Shown: piece after piece, positions 15,021 to 22,827 of the stretch
Layout: every line of letters starts with the position of its first letter
Numbering within the stretch: position 1 is the stretch's first letter
Notes under the pieces: generated by a model
The model's input: only the letters and a program-made list of their open reading frames with translations
Database searches by the model: none
What the model was told of the DNA's origin: nothing
Position numbers and translations under genes: made by a program
Source: Quinella sp. 1Q5
GTDB taxonomy: Bacteria; Bacillota; Negativicutes; Selenomonadales; Selenomonadaceae
Assembly (NCBI GenBank): GCA_014764605.1
Contig: JACXWG010000005.1
Location: 1-47,840, forward strand
Direction: 5' to 3'
DNA length: 47,840 nucleotides

Positions 15021-15680
15021 TTACTTCCTCGCGGGGCAATCGCGTCGTTCGCAAGCCTTGCAAGCCCCTAGTCCCCGGTCTCGAATCCCTAGTCCCTTAC
15101 TCAATCCGATAATCGCCGTGATTGACTTGCGAGGTTCCAACATCATCGCCGAGGTTAAACTCATGCCGATTTGTTCTGCGCCGCTGATTGTAAAAAGTTT
15201 CTCCTGCGCTGTCAAATCCCAGTCGCCGTAGCCCGGACTGAACCGCCAACGCAACTTGAAACCGTCCTTAGCGAACGTCGCCGCGAAATGTCTTTCCATA
15301 GCGTCCGCCGCCTGCTCGACTGCCGCTGTTGCTGCCGCGTCCAAGAGAACCGACGCTAGATACTCTCCGCGCTCGAATTTCTTGTTGACTTCGCGAGTAA
15401 TCTCTGCCCCAACCGTCGCCGCCATGCAGATGACCCGTTCGCAACCGTCTAGATGCTTGATAATCGAGTTGCCGACGATTTCAAATGGTGGCTCGCTCTG
15501 CACGACGTGAGCTTTGTAATCGTAGACATTCCACGCGCCCCGAACCTCAAGCAGTAGCAGAGCTTCCGCGCAGGCGTCGTGAATGTTCTTTTCCCCGAAA
15601 TCCTGAGCCTTGCGCAAGCCCGCGTATCGTCGAGTTTCAGTTGCGTCTATCTCCAGAATCTGCGCGTTGTACGTCGGCAA
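15021..15680 (-). CDS. Stand-alone MetH reactivation-domain protein
   Basis: 219 residues resembling the C-terminal AdoMet-binding domain of cobalamin-dependent methionine synthase. The diagnostic RFSPGYGDWDL and ML.P.KSITAIIGLS segments are present, with a C-terminal CKAC...C cysteine cluster. In full MetH this domain drives reductive remethylation of inactive cob(II)alamin; Firmicutes often carry it on a separate gene. The TTG at 15680 follows AAAGGAGGTGA; the ATG at 15734 has no Shine-Dalgarno and is less likely. The core MetH is not in the window. It leads a minus operon with map, the CPYC gene and queC. Confidence 0.85.
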   Translation of the reverse strand: MPTYNAQILEIDATETRRYAGLRKAQDFGEKNIHDACAEALLLLEVRGAWNVYDYKAHVVQSEPPFEIVGNSIIKHLDGCERVICMAATVGAEITREVNKKFERGEYLASVLLDAAATAAVEQAADAMERHFAATFAKDGFKLRWRFSPGYGDWDLTAQEKLFTISGAEQIGMSLTSAMMLEPRKSITAIIGLSKGLGIRDRGLGACKACERRDCPARK

Positions 15681-15776
15681 GTCAATCACCTCCTTTGCAA
15701 AAATTTTATCGCCGTTGACCGCCGCCGTCAACATTGGAAGGATTTAGCCCACAAAATTAATAAAAACATCAATGGC

Positions 15777-15805
15777 TTGCATCATTCAAATTGCCTTCAT
15801 ATAAT
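15777..15805 (+). promoter_or_regulatory. SigA-type promoter of dnaG-rpoD
   Basis: TTGCAT (15777-15782), 17-bp spacer, TATAAT (15800-15805). Confidence 0.75.
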
Positions 15806-15832
15806 CGCCGCAAAAATTCTTGTATGCTTGAA

Positions 15833-15857
15833 AGGAAATTTAAAAGAAACAGGGAAT
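15833..15857 (+). promoter_or_regulatory. SigH-like second promoter of dnaG-rpoD
   Basis: AGGAAATTT (15833-15841) with GAAT at 15854-15857, exactly 21 bases from A to G as in the B. subtilis spoVG SigH promoter. The B. subtilis dnaG-sigA operon is also known to have a SigH-dependent promoter. A SigH-like factor is encoded at 45694. Confidence 0.6.
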
Positions 15858-15883
15858 ATAAACGCCACGGAGGTTGAAAGGCT

Positions 15884-17701
15884 GTGAGAAGTGCGGAGCT
15901 TGATGAATTTGTTGAGAAGGTTAGCGAACGGACGGATATTTATTCAGTCGTTAGTCAATATGTAACGCTAACCCAAAAGAGCGGACGATATTGGGGCTGT
16001 TGTCCCTTTCACAACGAAAAGACGGCCTCTTTTAGCGTTAGCCCTGATAAAGGACTTTTTTATTGTTTTGGATGCGGGACAGGAGGCAATGTCTTCAAAT
16101 TCCTTTCACTCATTGAAAACATAACTTATTTCGAGGCTGTTAAACTCCAAGCGCAAAGATTGGGTATTGAACTGCCAAAAAGAAATTCTTCACCCGAACA
16201 AGAGCGGCGACGACGTGAAGAAAAAACTTTGCTAAAAATTAACGAAGTAGCGCAGGATTTTTATCACGAATGTTTAATCAAGACAACCCGTGGCGAAGTC
16301 GGCAGGAAATATCTTGCGGCACGTGGAATTACGCGAGAGACGATTGAAACTTTCCGCTTAGGTCTCGCGCCCGAAGAATGGGATAATCTCTTAAAAAAGC
16401 TCACACGGCAAGGCTACACAGTTCAGCAACTGGAATCAGTCGGGCTCATCGTCAAAAGGAAAACTCTTTCTGGCTACTACGACAGATTCCGCGAACGTGT
16501 CATGATTCCAATCGCCGATATCTTCGGGCACGTAGTAGGCTTCGGTGGACGTATTCTGACCTCCGAGAATGAAGAAACACCTAAATACCTCAACACACCG
16601 GAGACAGTGCTTTTCAACAAGCGGAATTTGCTCTTTGGTTTAGATAAGTCGAATCGTGCAATAAGCTCGGCGGGCGCGGCGGTTGTTGTCGAAGGATACA
16701 TGGACGCAATTTCACTTTTTAGCGCGGGAATAAAAAATGTTGTCGCGACGTTAGGAACTGCCTTCACGCCAGAACACGCCAAGTTGATTCTGCGTTATGC
16801 GAAGAAGGTTTTCTTCTGCTATGACAGTGACGAGGCGGGGCAACGTGCAACGATTCGTGCTTTACCGATTGTTCAACAGGCGGGTGCAGATGTCTTTGTT
16901 ATAAAAATCCCCGACGGCAAAGACCCTGATGAATTCGTTCGCAAGCACGGCAAAGAGGCGTTCGAGGAGCTTATAAAGAATGCGGCAACTTTGATTGATT
17001 ATCGCATGAATTATGTCCTTACTAACACAGAACATTCAACAACCCAAGGAAAGTTTCGGGCATTGCAGGAGATTCTGCCAGTCATTGTCAACATTGATAA
17101 TCCTATCACGAGTAATGAGTATTGTAAAAAAATTGCTGCCGAATTGTTTTTAGATGAACGTCTTGTAGCCGACGAATATCGCAAACTTTTAAAGCAGGAA
17201 TCTTCAAGCAAGCCGAAAAAAGAATACATCATCAAAGAGCCAAGAACATATAGCGAAGAAGAATTGCGAATAAGCATGGCGAGCGAAGAAATTTTGCGAA
17301 TGCTTTGGCACGAAGGCGATATTCTTGACTACGTGTTGACGGTTTTGCCGCAAGAGATTTTTACACCTTGTCACAGAGAAATAATTAGCTGGCTTAAAAA
17401 TTGTGTGGCGCAAGAGCGGCGACCAGATAAGATAAGTGCGGCAGAAGAATTGAGCGAAGAAGCAAACTCAGAACTTTCGCGAATATTGATGAACGGCTCG
17501 GACGAGTTCGGCAAAAAGGAGATTGCCCTATTTGAAGAATCGCTTGCCACGTTGCGTCAAGTCGTGCTCATGAAAAAATTTTATAAGCTCAATGCTCAAG
17601 CTGAAAAATATGTTCCCGAAGATGAAATGACTTATGATAAAACTGTCAAAGAATTGATTAAGATAAAAGCAGAAGTTGATAATCTTAAAAGCAATCCGTA
17701 A
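15884..17701 (+). CDS. dnaG: DNA primase
   Basis: 605 residues. The N-terminal zinc-binding domain has CCPFHNEKTASFSV and FYCFGCGTGGN; the Toprim catalytic core contains VVVEGYMDAIS and FCYDSDEAGQRA; a C-terminal helicase-binding domain follows. It makes RNA primers at the replication fork. GTG start after GGAGG (15869-15873). Forms the conserved dnaG-rpoD unit. Its codon use is AT-richer than that of the surrounding metabolic genes. Confidence 0.97.
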   Translation: MRSAELDEFVEKVSERTDIYSVVSQYVTLTQKSGRYWGCCPFHNEKTASFSVSPDKGLFYCFGCGTGGNVFKFLSLIENITYFEAVKLQAQRLGIELPKRNSSPEQERRRREEKTLLKINEVAQDFYHECLIKTTRGEVGRKYLAARGITRETIETFRLGLAPEEWDNLLKKLTRQGYTVQQLESVGLIVKRKTLSGYYDRFRERVMIPIADIFGHVVGFGGRILTSENEETPKYLNTPETVLFNKRNLLFGLDKSNRAISSAGAAVVVEGYMDAISLFSAGIKNVVATLGTAFTPEHAKLILRYAKKVFFCYDSDEAGQRATIRALPIVQQAGADVFVIKIPDGKDPDEFVRKHGKEAFEELIKNAATLIDYRMNYVLTNTEHSTTQGKFRALQEILPVIVNIDNPITSNEYCKKIAAELFLDERLVADEYRKLLKQESSSKPKKEYIIKEPRTYSEEELRISMASEEILRMLWHEGDILDYVLTVLPQEIFTPCHREIISWLKNCVAQERRPDKISAAEELSEEANSELSRILMNGSDEFGKKEIALFEESLATLRQVVLMKKFYKLNAQAEKYVPEDEMTYDKTVKELIKIKAEVDNLKSNP

Positions 17702-17733
17702 GTTGAATTGCTTTTTGAAAGGGGGGCTGCGAT

Positions 17734-19446
17734 ATGACAGGAGAGAATAAAACTGTCGAGCCGAAAGAAAGCGGCTTGAGCGGCAGCCTGTCGGAAAACA
17801 AACCAGAATCAGATGTTGCGGCAGGAATTCAAGCCGCCAAGGGTAGTTCGTCAAAAATTATTTCGCTCCTTACGTTAAGGGCTGTGCAGACGGGTGGAAA
17901 GTTAAGCAGAAGCGACTTTGACAAAATTATTCAAACCTTGGGCATATCAAACAACAAGAAAAAAATTAAAGAGATTCTGAGCATATGTGAAAGAGAAGGT
18001 ATAATGATGTCAGAAGACACCGTTCAAGACGATACGAATAAACCTTCTGTTGAAAGTAAGTTATCGTCTAAATCTTCCGTGGATGATATCGAAGCGATGA
18101 AGCTCGTTACAGAAGTCGAGGATGCGATAGTAGAAAACAAACCACAGAAAAAAGGCAATCTCTCATGGAACAAGCGAACTCATTCCGCACAAAAGAAATC
18201 AGAGGCTATATCGGAAATTCAAACAGAAGATGCAAGCAAAACTGTCAAGGGGCGTCCGCCGAAAATCGTTTCAATCTTGACGGAAAAAGCAAAGCAAACC
18301 GGTGGCAAACTAACTTGGAGTGATTTGGATAGCATTCTTCAATCTCTCGGCATGGAAAATGACACGGACGAGATTGATGAAATTCTAAGTATTTGCGAAC
18401 GAGAAGGTATCCCGATAACTGACGAGGACACCACACCCCTTGAGGATATTGACGACGCAGGTAGCACCGTCGATAGTGATTTGACGGCAGAGGGTGTAGC
18501 ACTGGGGCAAGACGGTTCATTAAGCTCTATCGATACGGTTGAGAGTTCTACCGACGATGTTGAGGCACTTAAGCCAAATATGGAAGACTTGATACCTGAT
18601 AATGTCTCAATTGATGACCCCGTCCGCATGTACCTTAAAGAAATCGGACGCGTGCCGCTCCTTACCGCCGACCAAGAAAAGGAATTGGCAATGCGTATGG
18701 AATCGGACGATGAAGAAAAACATTCCGAAGCCCAGAAACAACTTGCCGAAGCAAACTTGCGTCTCGTCGTGTCCATTGCCAAACGCTACGTCGGGCGAGG
18801 TATGTGGTTCCTTGATTTGATTCAAGAGGGTAACTTGGGGCTGATTAAGGCGGTCGAGAAGTTCGACTATCGTAAGGGCTACAAGTTCTCGACTTATGCG
18901 ACATGGTGGATACGGCAAGCGATAACGCGGGCGATAGCCGACCAGGCGCGCACAATTCGAATCCCCGTACACATGGTCGAGACGATTAATAAGCTCACGC
19001 GAGTTTCACGGAACCTTTTGCAGAAGAACGGACGCGAACCAACCGACGAAGAGATTGCCAAGGAAATGGAAGTGGACGTGGCACGCGTGCGGGAGATAAA
19101 AAAGATTTCGCAAGAGCCAGTATCGTTGGAAACGCCCGTCGGCGAAGAGGACGACTCGCATTTGGGCGACTTCATAGAAGACCACGACGCCCCCGCCCCC
19201 GCAGACGCCGCCTCGTTTATGCTGTTAAAGGAGCAACTCGAAGATGTCCTTGGCACCTTGACGCAACGTGAGAAAAATGTTTTGCGGCTAAGGTTCGGGC
19301 TTGAGGACGGCAGGGCACGCACGCTTGAGGAAGTCGGCAAAAGCTTTAACGTCACCCGCGAACGAATTCGACAGATTGAGGCTAAAGCGTTGAGGAAACT
19401 CCGCCACCCCGCCCGCTCAAAGAAGCTCAAAGATTTTCTGGATTGA
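17734..19446 (+). CDS. rpoD: Primary sigma factor RpoD/SigA with duplicated region 1.1 module
   Basis: 570 residues, much longer than typical Firmicute SigA (about 370). From residue 293 it is a normal SigA: region 1.2 ([17 protein letters not shown]), region 2 ([21 protein letters not shown]), region 3 and region 4 ([19 protein letters not shown]). The extra N-terminal length is two copies of a region 1.1-like module: 41-92 and 177-229, both with QTGGKL, a short helix and [10 protein letters not shown]. Linkers after each copy share an SS-DD-EA-K-ED pattern. Region 1.1 restrains DNA binding by free sigma. The 5' half is also visibly more AT-rich than the 3' half. Starts 32 bp after dnaG. Confidence 0.95.
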   Translation: MTGENKTVEPKESGLSGSLSENKPESDVAAGIQAAKGSSSKIISLLTLRAVQTGGKLSRSDFDKIIQTLGISNNKKKIKEILSICEREGIMMSEDTVQDDTNKPSVESKLSSKSSVDDIEAMKLVTEVEDAIVENKPQKKGNLSWNKRTHSAQKKSEAISEIQTEDASKTVKGRPPKIVSILTEKAKQTGGKLTWSDLDSILQSLGMENDTDEIDEILSICEREGIPITDEDTTPLEDIDDAGSTVDSDLTAEGVALGQDGSLSSIDTVESSTDDVEALKPNMEDLIPDNVSIDDPVRMYLKEIGRVPLLTADQEKELAMRMESDDEEKHSEAQKQLAEANLRLVVSIAKRYVGRGMWFLDLIQEGNLGLIKAVEKFDYRKGYKFSTYATWWIRQAITRAIADQARTIRIPVHMVETINKLTRVSRNLLQKNGREPTDEEIAKEMEVDVARVREIKKISQEPVSLETPVGEEDDSHLGDFIEDHDAPAPADAASFMLLKEQLEDVLGTLTQREKNVLRLRFGLEDGRARTLEEVGKSFNVTRERIRQIEAKALRKLRHPARSKKLKDFLD

Positions 19447-19454
19447 CATTATCG

Positions 19455-19478
19455 GGAGTCGCAAGCGCGGCTCCTTTT
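19455..19478 (+). terminator. Terminator after rpoD
   Basis: GGAGTCGC and GCGGCTCC pair around a 4-base loop, followed by TTTT. The short T run suggests partial read-through into era. Confidence 0.7.
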
Positions 19479-19495
19479 ACTTTGGAGGAATTGAC

Positions 19496-20386
19496 ATGGA
19501 ATATAAATCGGGATTTGTCACAGTTATTGGTCGCCCGAACGTCGGCAAGTCCACGCTGATTAATAAAATCGTAGGGCAGAAGGTCGCGATAACCTCCGAC
19601 AAGCCGCAGACGACGCGTAGCCGCATTCAATGTATCTTGACGCAAGACGACGCACAGATTATTTTCCTCGACACGCCCGGCATCCATAAACCTAAACTTA
19701 AGCTCGGCGAATACATGTTGAAGGCGGCGGAGGGCACGCTTAAGGAAGTCGACGTGATTTTTTTTGTCATAGATGCGACGGAGAAATTTGGCGGCGGCGA
19801 GAAATATATTTTGGAACGATTAGCCGCAACGACCAAGCCCGTGATACTCGTCGTGAATAAGGTTGACCTCGTTGAGCGCGAAAAGCTCCTTCCGATAATC
19901 GCTGAATATTCGACGCGCAGAGACTTTGCGGCAGTCGTTCCGATAAGCGCGGCGGACGGTACAAACGTCAATGAACTCATCGACGAGGCGAAGAAGTTTC
20001 TGCCCGAAGGCGTGCAATATTATCCCGCAGATATGGTGACTGACCAGCCCGAACGCCTGATTATCGCCGAGCTGATTCGGGAAAAGCTTTTGCACGCGAC
20101 ACAAGATGAAGTTCCGCACGCAATCGCCGTAGACGTGGAAGAGTTCACGCCCCGCGACAACGGCACGATTTTTATTCGGGCGATGATTTATGTTGAGCGG
20201 GACTCGCAGAAAGGAATTCTAATCGGCAAGGGCGGCAAAATGTTAAAGCAGGTCGGTACGGCGGCGCGTCCTGAAATTGAAATGCTCCTCGGCGCGAAAG
20301 TCTTCCTTGACTTGTGGGTTAAAGTCAAACGCGATTGGCGGAATTCAATCGGGGCGTTGCAAAGTTTCGGGCTTAAAGATTTTTGA
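19496..20386 (+). CDS. era: GTPase Era
   Basis: 296 residues. G1 GRPNVGKSTL, G3 DTPGIHKPK and G4 NKVDL in the Ras-like domain, then a type II KH RNA-binding domain with GKGGKMLKQVG that binds the 3' end of 16S rRNA during 30S maturation. Start ATG follows TGGAGGA. It lies directly after the rpoD terminator and directly before the antisense promoter of the toxin-like locus. Confidence 0.97.
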   Translation: MEYKSGFVTVIGRPNVGKSTLINKIVGQKVAITSDKPQTTRSRIQCILTQDDAQIIFLDTPGIHKPKLKLGEYMLKAAEGTLKEVDVIFFVIDATEKFGGGEKYILERLAATTKPVILVVNKVDLVEREKLLPIIAEYSTRRDFAAVVPISAADGTNVNELIDEAKKFLPEGVQYYPADMVTDQPERLIIAELIREKLLHATQDEVPHAIAVDVEEFTPRDNGTIFIRAMIYVERDSQKGILIGKGGKMLKQVGTAARPEIEMLLGAKVFLDLWVKVKRDWRNSIGALQSFGLKDF

Positions 20387-20395
20387 TTGGCGGGC

Positions 20396-20423
20396 TTGCA
20401 AAAAATTTCACGGCGGCTATAAT
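20396..20423 (+). promoter_or_regulatory. Promoter for a plus-strand antisense RNA
   Basis: TTGCAA (20396-20401), 16-bp spacer, TATAAT (20418-20423), starting 10 bp after era. No open reading frame with a ribosome site follows; the transcript would begin near 20430 and run against the toxin-like mRNA. Confidence 0.7.
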
Positions 20424-20480
20424 AAAAAAACCGCATCGCTAAAGATAGCGAGCGGAGTACTTGACAGAAGCGGTTTTCGC
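20424..20480 (-). terminator. Terminator of the toxin-like mRNA
   Basis: On the minus strand AACCGC (20476-20471) pairs with GCGGTT (20434-20429), enclosing an inner CGCTA/TAGCG hairpin, followed by seven T. It overlaps the start of the plus-strand RNA. Read on the plus strand it has TTTT after the stem and could also end a ~50-nt antisense RNA. Confidence 0.75.
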
Positions 20481-20560
20481 CCTCGATAAAATGTTTCTAA
20501 AGATAAGCTGTGAAACCTAGGTCGTCTAAAGCTTGGAGGAGCTTAGGCGGCCGTTTTGCT
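20430..20560 (+). ncRNA. Predicted antisense RNA of a type I toxin-antitoxin locus
   Basis: Transcript expected from the 20396-20423 promoter. It would be fully complementary to the 3' part of the minus-strand mRNA, including the peptide stop region. Possible 3' ends: the hairpin at 20429-20480, the hairpin at 20521-20556 (GTCGTCT with AGGCGGC, then CCGTTTT), or one near 20763. The tail-to-tail overlap resembles BsrG/SR4 and TxpA/RatA of Bacillus. No expression evidence is available. Confidence 0.45.
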
Positions 20561-20623
20561 GAGTAGGAGCAGGATTGCTCCCGTCAGTGCTGTTACGCGG
20601 ATAATGATTTTAATCACGCGCAT
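20543..20623 (-). CDS. 26-residue hydrophobic peptide, candidate type I toxin
   Basis: Encodes MRVIKIIIRVTALTGAILLL followed by LSKTAA. A basic N-terminus (Arg2, Lys5, Arg9), one hydrophobic helix of about 14-16 residues and a short basic tail are the hallmarks of membrane-acting type I toxins. The ATG at 20623 follows GGGGGTGAGG, a strong Shine-Dalgarno. It has its own promoter, a ~60-nt leader and a strong terminator, and an opposing promoter drives RNA against it. It does not obviously match Fst, Ldr, TxpA or BsrG sequences that I know. It could instead be a small regulatory membrane peptide. Confidence 0.65.
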   Translation of the reverse strand: MRVIKIIIRVTALTGAILLLLSKTAA

Positions 20624-20689
20624 ATCCTCACCCCCAGTCCGAGGGCTCTGGTCTAACCGCCTGCCGTTTATAGGCGCAAGCACGAACGA

Positions 20690-20717
20690 ATTATAGCACG
20701 CTGTCAATAAAATGCAA
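20690..20717 (-). promoter_or_regulatory. Promoter of the toxin-like mRNA
   Basis: Minus strand TTGCAT (20712-20717), 16-bp spacer, TATAAT (20690-20695). Same design as the opposing promoter; transcript of about 250 nt to the terminator at 20424. Confidence 0.7.
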
Positions 20718-20748
20718 AAGGAGATTTCAATCCCTTAGGTTGTTTAGC

Positions 20749-20773
20749 AGGGATTTATTTTTTTACGTTGAAT
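20749..20773 (+). promoter_or_regulatory. SigH-like promoter candidate of the EAL gene (or terminator arm)
   Basis: AGGGATTT (20749-20756) with GAAT at 20770-20773, the 21-base spacing seen at dnaG. However, AATCCCT about 20 bp upstream pairs with AGGGATT and a T run follows, so the same bases could be a plus-strand terminator for the antisense RNA. Both readings fit. Confidence 0.4.
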
Positions 20774-20824
20774 AGCGTTGAACAGCGGAATCTTGGCATA
20801 ACAGAGGAAAGGAAGTGATTTATA

Positions 20825-22156
20825 TTGAACACTGAAGAAAGTTTACCAGTCAACAAGTTCGATTCATTGACAGGACTTTACAACAGCGAAGCTTTTTACA
20901 AGGAGGCGGCACTACTTTTAAAGGATTGCAACGACGTTGGTTATAATATCGTTTGCTTAGATATAAGTTGCTTTAAAATCGTCAATGACTTGTTCCACAT
21001 GGACACAGGCGATTTGATTTTGCGAGAGGCAGCCAATTATTTTAAGGCGGCACTTAATCCGCGAACCTCGATAAGCTGTCGTGCTGAAGCAGACCATTTT
21101 ATTTTGTGTATGCCAACTGATGAACTCAATATCGAACAACTTATCAAAGACCTAGACGAAAGGATTCAATCTCTGCACATAAGCCATAACATTTTATTTT
21201 TTGCAGGTATCTATCCCATTGATAAGCGCGACTTGGGAAAATTGCCGATTAGTCAAATGTATGACCGAGCGAAATTGGCATTGCAACAAGTCAAAGGTTC
21301 TTATCAGACGCGTTATTCCTATTACGATGCAAAGATGCGCGACCAAATGATTGATGAGCTAATGGAAAAGAGCAACTTGGAAATCGCGCTTATGGAACAC
21401 GAATTTACGATTTTCCTGCAACCGATTTTCAACCCCCGCAAAAATACGGTCGTAAGTGCGGAGGCTCTAGTTAGGTGGATTCACCCTGTGCACGGCATGA
21501 TTTCGCCAGGCAAGTTCATTCCGGCTTGCGAGGACAACGGCTTTATCGTCCGCCTAGACCGTTTCGTTTGGGAAGAGGCGTGCCGCCTTCAACGCAAAAG
21601 ATTGGACGAGGGCAAACCGATTGTCCCCATATCCGTGAATCTGTCTAGGCTTAACTTCTACAGCGATGACTTGCCCGAATTCCTTTCAAGCTTAATGGAG
21701 AAATATAATTTGGAGCCGTGGATGCTAAAACTCGAAGTCACGGAGAGTGCCTACACCGACAACCGCTTGCAACTGCTAGATATGCTCTCCACGTTCAGGA
21801 ATATGGGCTTTACGGTTTTAATGGACGACTTCGGGGCGGGCTATTCGTCGCTGAACATGCTAAAGGACATGCCGCTTGATACCGTGAAAGTTGACATGGC
21901 GTTTATCCGTGAGCTTGAAAAATCCAAACGCGTCGCAGTCATCTTAAAATTCGTCGTCGAGCTTGCGGAGGAATTACAGATGGGCGTCGTCGTTGAAGGT
22001 GTCGAAACTCAATTCCAGTGCGATTACGTGGCTAGCTTGGGCGAAGTGACAATTCAAGGTTATTTCTTCTCTCGACCGTTGCCGATACGTGACTACGAAG
22101 CACTTTTAGATAAATATCTTGTGATTAAGGAGGACGATTCACATGCCGTCAATTAA
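20825..22156 (+). CDS. Cyclic-di-GMP phosphodiesterase: degenerate GGDEF plus EAL
   Basis: 443 residues. The N-terminal GGDEF-like domain (about 10-170) keeps the fold but has RAEAD at 86-90 instead of GGDEF, so it is unlikely to make c-di-GMP. The EAL domain (about 185-430) has EAL at 213-215, SVNLSRLNF, LEVTES, DDFGAGYSSL, the K-x-D pair and EGVET, so hydrolysis of c-di-GMP is expected. No transmembrane or sensor domain: cytosolic. TTG start after GGAAGTGA. Translationally linked to the next gene by a 14-nt overlap. Confidence 0.92.
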   Translation: MNTEESLPVNKFDSLTGLYNSEAFYKEAALLLKDCNDVGYNIVCLDISCFKIVNDLFHMDTGDLILREAANYFKAALNPRTSISCRAEADHFILCMPTDELNIEQLIKDLDERIQSLHISHNILFFAGIYPIDKRDLGKLPISQMYDRAKLALQQVKGSYQTRYSYYDAKMRDQMIDELMEKSNLEIALMEHEFTIFLQPIFNPRKNTVVSAEALVRWIHPVHGMISPGKFIPACEDNGFIVRLDRFVWEEACRLQRKRLDEGKPIVPISVNLSRLNFYSDDLPEFLSSLMEKYNLEPWMLKLEVTESAYTDNRLQLLDMLSTFRNMGFTVLMDDFGAGYSSLNMLKDMPLDTVKVDMAFIRELEKSKRVAVILKFVVELAEELQMGVVVEGVETQFQCDYVASLGEVTIQGYFFSRPLPIRDYEALLDKYLVIKEDDSHAVN

Positions 22157-22823
22157 GAAGGAAGGCACCGTTTGGACGCTACGCAACACCAAAGGCAATG
22201 AACTTAAGGTCAGCGAGCTTGGGGCGCGTCTCGTGTCGATGAGGTTCCGCAACAAGGACTTTAAGAACTGTTTCCTGCTCAAGGACGATGCAAGCTTTGT
22301 TCTCGTCGATGGCGGCGAAGACTTTGCAAACGTTGCTTGGCAAGGCGAGGAGACTCTTGAGGGTGTCAAACTCTCGGCGACGCTCGGCGGCAAGTCGGCG
22401 ACCGTGACTTACAGCATTTCCAACGACAACGAAATCAGCATTAAGTACGAGGCGGCGGGCGTTGAAGATATTTCAACGTTGATGACCTTCAGCGCGGAAG
22501 CCCTGCCCGAAATCGACATTAGAGCTTGTCAAAAGGGCGCGTCATGGGAAAAGATTGATGGCGAGAAATCCTATCCTGTGACGGAGCCTGCCGAAGTCGA
22601 AATGGAATTGGGCATGTTCGGTTACGACCCCGGTTGCCCGATTGATTATCTTAACGCGGGCTTGAAAAATGCGGCGAACCTCTCCTCAGCGGCGGCGGGC
22701 ATTGACATCATCATTTACGCCACGCAAGATAAGATTCAAGCTCAGGCGGTCGAAGGCGGCTTTGCAATCAAGACTAGCGGTAATTCTGGACAGACGGTTT
22801 ACATGATTAAGAACAGGAAGTGA
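22143..22823 (+). CDS. Galactose-mutarotase-like protein lacking catalytic histidines
   Basis: 226 residues with a beta-rich pattern; the N-terminus ([20 protein letters not shown]) resembles the start of aldose 1-epimerases. It is about two thirds of the normal GalM length and contains no histidine at all, so the two catalytic histidines of GalM are missing. It is probably a sugar-binding or structural relative, or a decayed enzyme. ATG after AAGGAGG inside the end of the EAL gene. Function unknown. Confidence 0.6.
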   Translation: MPSIKKEGTVWTLRNTKGNELKVSELGARLVSMRFRNKDFKNCFLLKDDASFVLVDGGEDFANVAWQGEETLEGVKLSATLGGKSATVTYSISNDNEISIKYEAAGVEDISTLMTFSAEALPEIDIRACQKGASWEKIDGEKSYPVTEPAEVEMELGMFGYDPGCPIDYLNAGLKNAANLSSAAAGIDIIIYATQDKIQAQAVEGGFAIKTSGNSGQTVYMIKNRK

Positions 22824-22827
22824 AACT

